64,000 bases of DNA, taken from NCBI RefSeq assembly GCF_009763255.1, contig NZ_WSJB01000021.1, positions 62,001 through 126,000 of the forward strand, given 5' to 3'. The position numbers were made by a program, and so were the translations under genes. The stretch is from Bordetella sp. 02P26C-1 (lineage in GTDB: Bacteria > Pseudomonadota > Gammaproteobacteria > Burkholderiales > Burkholderiaceae_B). Each line of letters begins with the position of its first letter. Position 1 is the first letter of the stretch. The notes beneath the pieces were generated by a model that worked only from the letters and a program-made list of their open reading frames with translations, made no database searches and was not told the DNA's origin. Of the stretch, positions 54,096-61,719 are shown piece after piece.

Positions 54096-55069
54096 TCGGT
54101 TATGTTATTCGCCGCCTGCTATACGGCGTCCTGATCTTGATCGGGGTGAATCTATTGACCTTCATCCTGTTCTTTGCCGTCAATACGCCCGACGATATGG
54201 CGCGCCTGGCGATCGGTGGGCAACGTGTCAGCCAAGAGGCGATTGATCGCTGGAAAACAGAACATGGTTATGACAAGCCGCTGTTCTTTAACACCAAGGC
54301 CGAGGGCACGGATCGCGTCACGGACACGGTGTTCTATCAACGTTCGGTGCCGCTATTGACGATGGACTTTGGTTTATCCGACGGGGGGCGCGATATCAGT
54401 CGGGAGATCAAGCTGCGAATGGGTCCGAGCCTCGCTTTGGCTATACCGACGTTCCTGCTGGGCCTTTTTGCAAGCGTCATATTTTCGCTGACCCTCGTGT
54501 ATTTTCGCGCCACGAAACTCGACTTCTGGGGCGTGGTGATATGCGTGATACTGCTTTCGATATCGAGTCTTTTCTACATCATCGCAGGACAATGGTTGTT
54601 CGCGAAGATGCTGCGTCTCGTGCCGTATTCGGGCTATGTGAGTGGTATTGATATGGTCAAGTTCCTGGCCCTGCCGGTGCTCGTGGGTATTGTTGCGCGT
54701 CTGGGGCCGGAGGCGCGGTTTTATCGGGCGCTGTTTCTCGAAGAGGTGGGTAAGGACTATGTGCGTACCGCGCGCGCCAAGGGCCTGACCGAACGCGTGG
54801 TGCTGCTACGCCATGTGCTGCGCAACGCCATGCTGCCGATTTTGACCGGCACGGTCTCGGCCATTCCGTTGCTGTTCATGGGAAGCCTGATTGCCGAATC
54901 GTTCTTTGGCATTCCGGGGTTGGGTAGCTACACCATCGACGCCATCAACGCACAGGACTTCTCTATCGTGCGCGCGATGGTGTTCCTGGGCGCTGCCCTC
55001 TATATCGTCGGGCTGATTTTGGCGGATCTTTCCTACACCTTGGCTGACCCGCGCGTGCGTTTTGAGTGA
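54092..55069 (+). CDS. ABC transporter permease, DppB/OppB type
   Basis: 325 residues, six membrane helices. N-terminal MIGYVIRRLLYGVLILIGVN is typical of OppB/DppB permeases, with the EAA loop YVRTARAKGLTERVVLLRHV. An additional periplasmic stretch (KPLFFNTKAEGTDRVTD) is present between helices 1 and 2. It overlaps the lipoprotein gene by 4 bp (ATGA) and its stop overlaps the next GTG. Confidence 0.93.
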   Translation: MIGYVIRRLLYGVLILIGVNLLTFILFFAVNTPDDMARLAIGGQRVSQEAIDRWKTEHGYDKPLFFNTKAEGTDRVTDTVFYQRSVPLLTMDFGLSDGGRDISREIKLRMGPSLALAIPTFLLGLFASVIFSLTLVYFRATKLDFWGVVICVILLSISSLFYIIAGQWLFAKMLRLVPYSGYVSGIDMVKFLALPVLVGIVARLGPEARFYRALFLEEVGKDYVRTARAKGLTERVVLLRHVLRNAMLPILTGTVSAIPLLFMGSLIAESFFGIPGLGSYTIDAINAQDFSIVRAMVFLGAALYIVGLILADLSYTLADPRVRFE

Positions 55070-56547
55070 CCGACATGCCTAAACTTGTATTTCTGTGGAC
55101 GGATATTGCGCTCTTCTTGCTGGTGGCCGCCGTGCTTTGGTATGCGTGGCGCGTCAGTCGCAGTGTGAACCTGCGCGCGACGTGGGGGCGCGTGGCGCGC
55201 GACGCTTCGGCGATGAGCGCAACGGTGGTGCTGCTGGCCTTTGTAGCGGTGGGGTTGCTCGATTCGATTCATTATCGTCCGCAATTGCCGCCGGCGGCTG
55301 GAGCAGCGGCGGATGCTCCGCCCGTGTACGCGCCGGCCGTGAAATCCTTGCTCGACCGTCTGTTGGACGATACGGTGTTGACCAAGCCCGAGAGGACCTA
55401 CTCTGCGCCATTGGCGGCGCATCAGTTCACCAAGGCGACAGAGCTTATCGATGGCCACCCCGTGCGCGACTATCCGCGCCTGCGTAGCGGCGGCGCGCAT
55501 CTCGGTGATCCCGAAGCCGAGCTCAGCGCTGACGTGTTGCGGCGACTGTCGTGGGGCTTGGCGGGTGGCGCCATCGTCGCTGTACTTGGGGTTCTCCTAT
55601 TGGCCTGCTCACTGCGCAAATGCCACGGGGGCATGGCGGTCGCGTTGACCGCCATCGCGCGCGCTCGCACCGAATTGCCCTGGCGGGCAATGGCTATCAC
55701 CTTTGTGGTGTTAAGCCTTGTGGGCGGCGCGGTCGTGGGCTTGGCTAGCGGATATCACGTATTCGGCACCGACCGCACTGGCAACGATGTGTTATGGCAA
55801 GCCTTGAAAAGCATACGCACGGCGCTAGTGATCGGCAGCCTGACCACCGTGGCGATGCTGCCGCCGGCGATCGGGTTCGGGCTCGCGGCCGGTTATTTCA
55901 AGGGCAAGGTCGACGATGCGATCCAGTACATCTACACCACGCTGACTTCGATTCCGGGCGTGCTGCTGGTGGCGGCCTGCGCGCTGATGATGCAGGTCTA
56001 CATCGATACGCATCCCGACCTCTTCGATACCTCCGCCGCGCGCGCGGATTTGCGTTTATTCATGCTGTGCATGATTCTGGGGCTCACAGGTTGGTCGGGA
56101 TTATGCCGCCTACTGCGCGCCGAGGTGTTGAAGCTACGCGAGCTGGAATACGTGCAGGCCGCACGCGCATTCGGCGTCTCGCATTGGCGCATCATGCGCA
56201 GGCATCTCTTGCCGAATGTGATGCACCTGGTGCTGATCACCATGGCGTTGGAATTTTCTGGCTTGGTACTGTATGAGGCCGTGCTGTCGTATCTGGGGAT
56301 AGGCGTGGACCCTGGCATGAATTCGTTCGGTTCCATGATCGACAGTGCCCGTTTCGAGATGTCGCGCGATCCTATGGTGTGGTGGAATCTGTTGACGGCG
56401 TTCATCTTCATGCTGGCTCTGGTGCTATCGGCCAATCTATTTGCCGATGCCGTGCGCGAGGCTTTCGACCCACGCACGCGACGTTATCGGGTCAAACTAG
56501 GCTCCACGAAAGCGGTGGCGTCTTCCAACAAAGGGGCGGCAGCATGA
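55066..56547 (+). CDS. ABC transporter permease, DppC/OppC type, with long N-terminal extension
   Basis: 493 residues, about 200 longer than DppC. The N-terminal 215 residues hold extra helices (LFLWTDIALFLLVAAVLWYA; GATVVLLAFVAVGLLD-type segment near residue 50) and a Pro/Ala-rich periplasmic loop. The permease core follows: YHVFGTDRTGNDVLWQALKS, EAA loop VQAARAFGVSHWRIMRRHLL and ALEFSGLVLYEAVLSYLGIG. GTG start overlaps the previous stop by 4 bp; ATG 55075 is an alternative. It overlaps the ATPase gene by 4 bp. Confidence 0.9.
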   Translation: MTDMPKLVFLWTDIALFLLVAAVLWYAWRVSRSVNLRATWGRVARDASAMSATVVLLAFVAVGLLDSIHYRPQLPPAAGAAADAPPVYAPAVKSLLDRLLDDTVLTKPERTYSAPLAAHQFTKATELIDGHPVRDYPRLRSGGAHLGDPEAELSADVLRRLSWGLAGGAIVAVLGVLLLACSLRKCHGGMAVALTAIARARTELPWRAMAITFVVLSLVGGAVVGLASGYHVFGTDRTGNDVLWQALKSIRTALVIGSLTTVAMLPPAIGFGLAAGYFKGKVDDAIQYIYTTLTSIPGVLLVAACALMMQVYIDTHPDLFDTSAARADLRLFMLCMILGLTGWSGLCRLLRAEVLKLRELEYVQAARAFGVSHWRIMRRHLLPNVMHLVLITMALEFSGLVLYEAVLSYLGIGVDPGMNSFGSMIDSARFEMSRDPMVWWNLLTAFIFMLALVLSANLFADAVREAFDPRTRRYRVKLGSTKAVASSNKGAAA

Positions 56548-58262
56548 ATGCCTCATCGCCATCACTGCTCTCGATCGACGGACTGGAAGTCGCCATCGCT
56601 GGTGAACAAGGGCTGACGCATGCGGTGAAACGGTTGCAGCTTGCCATCGAACGGGGCGAGACCTTTGCGTTAGTGGGTGAGTCGGGATGCGGCAAGAGCA
56701 TGACCGCCATGGCCTTGTTGCGCTTGTTGCCCGACGCGGCCCGCATTGTCGCCGGTCAAGTCGCGCTGGAAGGGTTGGATCTGAATCGTTTGCCAGAAAG
56801 TCAGATGCGCGGCGTGCGTGGCGGGCGTATCGGCATTATTTTCCAGGAGCCTTCGACCAGCCTGAATCCCGTGATGCGCGTAGGCGATCAGATCATGGAG
56901 ACCCTGCTTGCGCATACACCGCTACGCGGTAACGCGGCCCGCGCGCGAGCCATCGAGTGGTTGCGTCGAGTAGGCATCCCCGAACCCGAACGCCGTATTG
57001 ACGATTTTCCCTTTCAGTTCTCCGGCGGGCAAAAGCAGCGCATCATGATCGCTATCGCGTTGGCGGCGGAGCCTGCGTTGTTGATTGCCGATGAGCCGAC
57101 CACCGCGCTCGATGTCACCGTACAGGCGCAGGTGCTGGATCTGCTGGCCGAGATACAGCGCGAAATGGGCATGGCGATTCTGTTGATCACCCACGACCTG
57201 GCCGTGGTGCGTCATGTCGCTCAACACGTTGCGTTGATGCGCGCGGGCGAGATCGTCGAAAGCGCGGCGGCCGATGAGTTCTTTGCCAATCCCAAACATC
57301 CCTACGCCCGCGAGCTTTTCGCGGCGATACCGACGTACGAGAAGCGAGGGCGGCCGTTGTCGGCTGTGTCTGTCACCCCTGCTGCCGTGGTAGCGACGAC
57401 GCAGCAGAACAATGACGCTATATCTCAGGATACGACTGCATCGCGCGCTGCCGGCGACCACGGCGTTGGCGAAATCATCCTTGAAGTGCAGGACTTGCTC
57501 GTCCATTATCCTGTGCGCAAAGGATTGCTGCGGCGCATTGACTCCTGGGTTCAGGCCGTCAATAGCGTCACCTTTGATCTGCGTGCGGGCGAGACGCTGG
57601 CACTCTTGGGCGAATCAGGCTGCGGCAAGACGACCACGGGCAAAGCACTGCTGCGCCTCATCAGCGGCGCCAAGATCACCGGACGAGCGCTACTTAACGG
57701 ACAAGACCTGCTGAGCGCTGGCCCGGGTGAGTTGCGGCGTTTGCGGCAGGACATACAGATCGTTTTTCAAGATCCATTCGCTTCGCTCAATCCACGCATG
57801 CGCGTAGGCGAAATTCTCGATGAAGGCATCGCCTCGCTGCGCCCCGATATGTCGCCAGCGGCACGGGCGGCACGGACGCAGCGGTTGCTACAACGCGTGG
57901 GCTTGCCCGCCAATGCTCATCAACGTTACCCCCATGAGTTCTCTGGTGGGCAGCGGCAACGCATCGCCATCGCGCGTGCGTTGGCGGTGGAGCCCAAGGT
58001 ACTGATTTGCGATGAGCCTACATCGGCCCTCGATGTTTCGGTACAAGCGCAGATTCTCGACCTCTTACGCGAATTGCAGGCCGAGCTGGGCATCGCGTAT
58101 CTGTTTATCACGCACAACTTTGGCGTAGTCGAATATCTCGCCGACCGGATTGCCATTATGCATGGCGGTCGCATCGTCGAATCGGGATCGGCGGATGCCG
58201 TTCTGCACGCGCCGCAGCATGACATGACTCGCCGATTGCTTGCGGCGGTGCCGCGGCTCTGA
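56544..58262 (+). CDS. ABC transporter ATP-binding protein with two fused ATPase domains (DppD-DppF type)
   Basis: 572 residues: two complete nucleotide-binding domains in one chain, as in YejF/GsiA. Domain 1 (about 8-260) has Walker A GESGCGKSMTAM, signature FSGGQKQRIMIAIAL and Walker B LLIADEPTTALD; domain 2 (about 310-570) has GESGCGKTTTGK, FSGGQRQRIAIARAL and LICDEPTSALD. Both C-terminal oligopeptide-family tails (HPYARELFAAIP; APQHDMTRRLLAAVPRL) are present. It energises the importer encoded just upstream. Overlaps the permease stop by 4 bp. Confidence 0.95.
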   Translation: MNASSPSLLSIDGLEVAIAGEQGLTHAVKRLQLAIERGETFALVGESGCGKSMTAMALLRLLPDAARIVAGQVALEGLDLNRLPESQMRGVRGGRIGIIFQEPSTSLNPVMRVGDQIMETLLAHTPLRGNAARARAIEWLRRVGIPEPERRIDDFPFQFSGGQKQRIMIAIALAAEPALLIADEPTTALDVTVQAQVLDLLAEIQREMGMAILLITHDLAVVRHVAQHVALMRAGEIVESAAADEFFANPKHPYARELFAAIPTYEKRGRPLSAVSVTPAAVVATTQQNNDAISQDTTASRAAGDHGVGEIILEVQDLLVHYPVRKGLLRRIDSWVQAVNSVTFDLRAGETLALLGESGCGKTTTGKALLRLISGAKITGRALLNGQDLLSAGPGELRRLRQDIQIVFQDPFASLNPRMRVGEILDEGIASLRPDMSPAARAARTQRLLQRVGLPANAHQRYPHEFSGGQRQRIAIARALAVEPKVLICDEPTSALDVSVQAQILDLLRELQAELGIAYLFITHNFGVVEYLADRIAIMHGGRIVESGSADAVLHAPQHDMTRRLLAAVPRL

Positions 58263-58693
58263 ATATTCGGATAATCCGCCGAATAATTCGCAAATGTTTC
58301 GCAGGTTTTATGTGTATCTTCGCGCCTAATGGTATTTACTAATTGTTGAATCTATTGCGATATTAGCTAATACATTCATGCGTACTTTGTAGCGAGAATA
58401 TGCTACCGAAACTTTTAGTGTCGGATGTCAATGCATATATCCGTTAGTTGCGCATATGCAACGAGTATTAAAGATTTTTAACGTGGAAGCTTTTTTACCT
58501 AAAGTAAAAAACGTACAATTTGATAACGTTAATATCGGCAGAATTCATCACGTTCGGACACATTTGACGCCAGGTGCGCCAGCTCCTTCTACCCCAGTCA
58601 CGGGGGTGCTCAAGCGAGCGGTTGCACCGAGTTCTCCCAAAGATGCTGCTGTCTCTAGCGGATCCCAGCGCGAGGTGGGTAGGGTCGGTGGCT

Positions 58694-58786
58694 ATGGTTG
58701 GCAAACGTGTTCTAGGTAAGAGGTCGCTTCCGGTCGCCGCGGTGTTCATTGCTGGCGCAGGGATGAGTTGTGTTTGCTTGATTTGA
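58694..58786 (+). CDS. Possible 30-residue membrane peptide
   Basis: Start MVGKRVLGKRSLPVAAVFIA, ending GAGMSCVCLI: a basic N-terminus and a hydrophobic segment with two Cys, followed five bases after its stop by a 7-bp hairpin (GGCAGCG/CGCTGCC). GGTGG lies before the ATG. It could be a small membrane peptide or chance. Confidence 0.25.
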   Translation: MVGKRVLGKRSLPVAAVFIAGAGMSCVCLI

Positions 58787-58790
58787 ATAT

Positions 58791-58809
58791 GGCAGCGTTA
58801 TTCGCTGCC
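58791..58809 (+). terminator. Small hairpin upstream of the flp leader
   Basis: GGCAGCG / CGCTGCC with a 5-nt loop; no T-run. It may end any transcript entering from the AT-rich stretch. Confidence 0.35.
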
Positions 58810-58818
58810 GTATGAGTG

Positions 58819-58909
58819 CTTCGGTGGGCACGTTTCGGTGCACGCCGAAGTGTACGAATCCGACGCGTTGTCTCGCGACAACGCGCTGGCGAGTCCCCGG
58901 TATTCCGGG
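58819..58909 (+). promoter_or_regulatory. Structured leader upstream of flp: three consecutive hairpins
   Basis: Hairpin 1: CTTCGGTGGGCAC with GTGCACGCCGAAG (58819-58850, two mismatches). Hairpin 2: CGCGTTGTC with GACAACGCG, loop TCGC (58864-58885, perfect). Hairpin 3: CCCGG with CCGGG, loop TATT (58896-58909). They lie 74-165 bp before the flp ATG and would form a folded 5' leader if transcription starts upstream. Confidence 0.5.
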
Positions 58910-58982
58910 AGGGTACGGGCTGATGTGCCTATGGCGGTGTCAGTCTGTGGGTTTGTGCGTGCATGAGCATTGGAGATAGCAA

Positions 58983-59144
58983 ATGAAAGAGCAACTGCTG
59001 AAGTTTTGGAATGACGAAGAGGGCGTGACCACGTTGGAATACGCCATTCTGGCTGCTGTGTTGGTGATTGGGGTGTACGGTGCCATTCAGGCGTTCGGTG
59101 TCAGTCTGACCGCCCTCTTTAATGACCTCGCAAGCAAAGTGTAG
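58983..59144 (+). CDS. flp: Flp family type IVb pilin
   Basis: 53 residues, the pilin subunit of tad/Flp pili. Short leader KEQLLKFWNDEEG, then the type IVb pilin segment VTTLEYAILAAVLVIGVYGA with the conserved Glu at +5 (G|VTTLE) and hydrophobic helix; the prepilin peptidase gene downstream would cleave after that Gly. GGAG precedes the ATG at 58983. It is followed by two intercistronic hairpins before cpaA, and heads the tad locus. Confidence 0.95.
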   Translation: MKEQLLKFWNDEEGVTTLEYAILAAVLVIGVYGAIQAFGVSLTALFNDLASKV

Positions 59145-59157
59145 TAACGCACTTACT

Positions 59158-59253
59158 AGCAGGGTGTGGGTTCAGCACTCATGATGTGCTTGCTGAGTGC
59201 ACCTGCTTCAGCACCGCGCCCCCCCGCCTGCAACCAGCGGCGCACGCCGCTGG
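59158..59253 (+). promoter_or_regulatory. Two hairpins between flp and the prepilin peptidase gene
   Basis: The first is a compound hairpin (TCAGCA/TGCTGA with outer GCAGG/CCTGC, about 59158-59206); the second is the perfect stem CCAGCGGC / GCCGCTGG with loop GCAC (59234-59253). In tad operons such structures are expected to raise flp mRNA over the downstream genes; that role is inferred here. Confidence 0.45.
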
Positions 59254-59292
59254 CCAGCGGCACATCGTCAAGGTAAACATAGGGGTCCAGCA

Positions 59293-59775
59293 TTGTCAGT
59301 AGGAGATTGGTTGTGGTGGCTGTTATTCGTGCTGTGGAATCTCTCCGTCACGTTCTCCGATTGGCATCGTCGAAAAATTCCAAATCCTTTGATCGTGGTG
59401 GCAGCAGGCTTGCAGTTGTTGTGGGCCGGCAGCGCCATGCTCGATATCGGCTGGCGATTTCCACCGTTGTGGCCCGGCTGGACCATGAGCATGCTGGGGA
59501 TGTTGGCTGCATTCCTGTTTCTGCCGCTATGGACGCGCCGGGTAATGGGCGCGGGCGACATCAAGCTCATGGCCGTCTACGGTCTGATGTTTGGCCCCAT
59601 CGGTCTGGCATGGATCATCGCGGCGGGGAGCCTGCTCGCAGGCTTGCACGGCGTGCTATTTATCACTATCAGCCGTGTTTGGACTCTGCCCGAAAAACTT
59701 CGGCACATCCCGTATGGCGCCTATCTGGCGCTCGGCGCCATGAGCGTGGCGCCTACGTGCTTGAGTTCGCTCTGA
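59293..59775 (+). CDS. cpaA: Prepilin peptidase, TadV/CpaA family (A24)
   Basis: 160 residues from a TTG at 59293 with AGGGG ahead; a second TTG at 59311 with AGGAG ahead is equally likely. Aspartate protease motifs of the A24 family: FSDWHRRKIPNPL (first Asp) and MGAGDIKLMAVYGL (GxGD). Four to five membrane helices. It processes Flp and the TadE-like pseudopilins. Its 3' end overlaps the next gene's reading frame. Confidence 0.92.
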   Translation: MSVGDWLWWLLFVLWNLSVTFSDWHRRKIPNPLIVVAAGLQLLWAGSAMLDIGWRFPPLWPGWTMSMLGMLAAFLFLPLWTRRVMGAGDIKLMAVYGLMFGPIGLAWIIAAGSLLAGLHGVLFITISRVWTLPEKLRHIPYGAYLALGAMSVAPTCLSSL

Positions 59776-60209
59776 CCTTCATGGCGTTGTTCTTCGTGCT
59801 CTATTTGGGCGTGACCTATGGCTTGATCATGATGGCGCAGCAGTCCTTGAACCTTGCCGCGCACGATGGCGCGCGCAAGGCGTTGCAGTGGCAAGGCGGT
59901 GCCAATCATATGCAGTTGCGTGCCAATGAGGCATTGGCAACGGTACAGGCGCACGCCGACTGGATCCGCGACGTATCGGGCGCGCCTTTGGATGTCGTCG
60001 TATGCGGTAAAGACGGCAGACTGAGTTCGGCCGGAGACCTTACGTGCAGTGGCGAGACGCCAGCTTCCGATGAGCTGGTGGTTCTGGTGCGTTATCGATA
60101 TGGCGCGCACCCCTTGGCGCCAAAGCTGGCATTCATCGCCGACGCTTTGCTCCCCGCTACTCTGACCGCACGCGTGCCGGTGCGCTTGAGCGACCTGGGG
60201 GCCAGCTAG
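59679..60209 (+). CDS. TadE/TadG-family pseudopilin, first copy
   Basis: 176 residues as drawn. The key segment ERGAYVLEFALTFMALFFVL has the type III/IVb prepilin cleavage layout (Gly, then Glu at +5) and a hydrophobic helix; VTYGLIMMAQQSLNLAAHDG and ARKALQWQGG fit TadE. The start is uncertain: TTG 59679 keeps the basic region before the cleavage site and overlaps cpaA by 97 bp; GTG 59757 would remove it and is less likely. No good Shine-Dalgarno is visible, so translational coupling to cpaA is probable. Confidence 0.8.
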   Translation: MDSARKTSAHPVWRLSGARRHERGAYVLEFALTFMALFFVLYLGVTYGLIMMAQQSLNLAAHDGARKALQWQGGANHMQLRANEALATVQAHADWIRDVSGAPLDVVVCGKDGRLSSAGDLTCSGETPASDELVVLVRYRYGAHPLAPKLAFIADALLPATLTARVPVRLSDLGAS

Positions 60210-60210
60210 G

Positions 60211-60702
60211 GTGCAGCATTTGCCTTCGTATTTGCATCGACCCTGTAGACGGTCCCAACGTGGCGTGGCCGCCATGGAATTTGCCCTGGTGGTGACCACG
60301 CTCGTCCTCATCGTGACGGCACTCATAGGATATGGCGCGCTCTTCTGGGCAAAACAGCATTTGTCGGCAGCGGCAGGCGAGGGCGCGCGGGCCGGACTGC
60401 ATGCCAGCTATTCGGGCCGAGACAACGTGCAGGCCGCTTCATGCGAGGTGGCAGCCAACGTTTTCGGCACAGCATCGGCGGTTCAATGCACGGCGACGCC
60501 GCAGCCATGTCAGTGGCTTGGTGCCGGTGGCATGGTGGCCGAGTGCATCGCGGTCGCGTTGAGCTATGACGTCGCACAGTGGCCCATGCTGGAATCATTC
60601 AAGCAGTTGTTGAGGTTCGCCGCCGGTGAACACGCCGAATCATGGATTCCTTCTCGACTAGTCGCCCGCGCGATCATTCAAATTAAACAGGACCCCCTAT
60701 GA
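60211..60702 (+). CDS. TadE/TadG-family pseudopilin, second copy
   Basis: 163 residues, GTG start one base after the previous stop. RSQRGVAAMEFALVVTTLVL has Gly then Glu at +5, the TadE cleavage layout, followed by a membrane helix (VLIVTALIGYGALFWAKQHL). The mature part has Cys residues (ASCEVAANVF; VQCTATPQPCQW) that may form disulfides in the periplasm. It overlaps cpaB by 4 bp. A minor pilin of the Flp system. Confidence 0.9.
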   Translation: MQHLPSYLHRPCRRSQRGVAAMEFALVVTTLVLIVTALIGYGALFWAKQHLSAAAGEGARAGLHASYSGRDNVQAASCEVAANVFGTASAVQCTATPQPCQWLGAGGMVAECIAVALSYDVAQWPMLESFKQLLRFAAGEHAESWIPSRLVARAIIQIKQDPL

Positions 60703-61670
60703 CTGGTGTCAGCAGAATCTTTGCGGCAATTTTATTGATAGCAGGTGTTGTCCTTGCAGCCCTGGCTTATTACCTCGTGCGTCGTCCCGCGCCGCCTCCC
60801 GTCGCCGCGCCGGCACCCGTGGCACAGGCCGCAGCGGCTCCGGTAGAGCCGCCCGTACCGCAAGCGAAGTATCCCGTCGTATTGGCCGCCACCGACATCC
60901 AGGCCGGCACACGACTGGAGCCGGATATGTTAAAGGTCGAACAGTGGCCCGTAGCATTGTCCCAAGGTTATGCGCAGCCCGAAGCGTTGGCCGGCGAAGT
61001 CGCAAGGCTGGATATTGCCGCCGGCGAGCCCGTGACCAATCAGTTGTTGGCCCAGGGTCTGTCCAAGCAGCTGCGTTCCGGAGAGCGCGCGGTAGCCGTG
61101 CCAGTCGACGAAGTCTCCGGCGCGGGCAATCGCGTGATGCCCGGCGATCTCGTGGACGTCTTCTTTGCGTTGAAGAAAAGCGACGAGGTAGCCGGCTCAC
61201 AAGTTCGCTTACTGCAGTCCCGTGTGCGCGTGCTGGCGTATGGCGCGCAGACTGTGGACGGCCCGCCCGCCACGGATGCCAAGTCGCAGCAGCGCGGCGC
61301 ACAGACGCAAACCCAAACCCAGGCCCGCTCGGCGATCCTGGCCGTACCGGTCAGTGACGTCAATGAACTGATGCTGGCCAGTAAATCGGGCCAGTTGCAG
61401 CTGGCGCTGCGATCCCCCGTAGACGACGAGGTTCCGGATCGCCAGTTGTTCGTTGCCCGCCAACCCGTCATGCCTACGGTGGCAGGTCTGACAGCCGAGC
61501 AGCGTGACCAGCTAAACAGCGGTGTGAACCGCGCATACGCCGGCGAAAGCCTGGCGCAGCTGGATCGCCCCGCTGAGGAACCCGCGAAACGCCAGGCGGC
61601 GCGTAGCGGTGGCACGGGACGAACGATAGAAATCGTGCGCGGCGACAGCACTCAGCATGTGCGGTACTGA
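60699..61670 (+). CDS. cpaB: Flp pilus assembly protein CpaB/RcpC
   Basis: 323 residues. N-terminal membrane segment (FAAILLIAGVVLAALAYYLV), Pro/Ala-rich linker, then two SAF/beta-clip motifs (YPVVLAATDIQAGTRLEPDM; RAVAVPVDEVSGAGNRVMPG) and the SAF-RcpC region DLVDVFFALKKSDEVAGSQV. RcpC/CpaB helps assemble the secretin and may interact with peptidoglycan. ATG overlaps the previous stop by 4 bp. Confidence 0.93.
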   Translation: MTGVSRIFAAILLIAGVVLAALAYYLVRRPAPPPVAAPAPVAQAAAAPVEPPVPQAKYPVVLAATDIQAGTRLEPDMLKVEQWPVALSQGYAQPEALAGEVARLDIAAGEPVTNQLLAQGLSKQLRSGERAVAVPVDEVSGAGNRVMPGDLVDVFFALKKSDEVAGSQVRLLQSRVRVLAYGAQTVDGPPATDAKSQQRGAQTQTQTQARSAILAVPVSDVNELMLASKSGQLQLALRSPVDDEVPDRQLFVARQPVMPTVAGLTAEQRDQLNSGVNRAYAGESLAQLDRPAEEPAKRQAARSGGTGRTIEIVRGDSTQHVRY

Positions 61671-61719
61671 TCAGTTTCCCTTCCGACTCTCTGCAATATC
61701 CATCTCCAGGTTGATTCGA

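Larger units (their letters stand above)
58263..58982. other. AT-rich stretch between ABC importer and flp, mostly without a gene
   Basis: 720 bp. The left half (to about 58570) is strikingly AT-rich for this genome; the right half carries a series of hairpins. An 87-codon open frame at 58456-58719 has no ribosome site and no family resemblance, so I do not call it. A very short frame at 58694-58786 is listed separately. The promoter of the Flp pilus operon must lie here. Confidence 0.5.

Noticed and set aside
58456-58719. 87-codon frame in the AT-rich stretch before flp
   Set aside because: No Shine-Dalgarno, no family, and composition changes sharply within the frame, as expected of chance.
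59307-60209. 300-codon frame starting inside cpaA
   Set aside because: Only the 3' part, from about 59679, has pseudopilin features; the rest is the out-of-frame shadow of cpaA.
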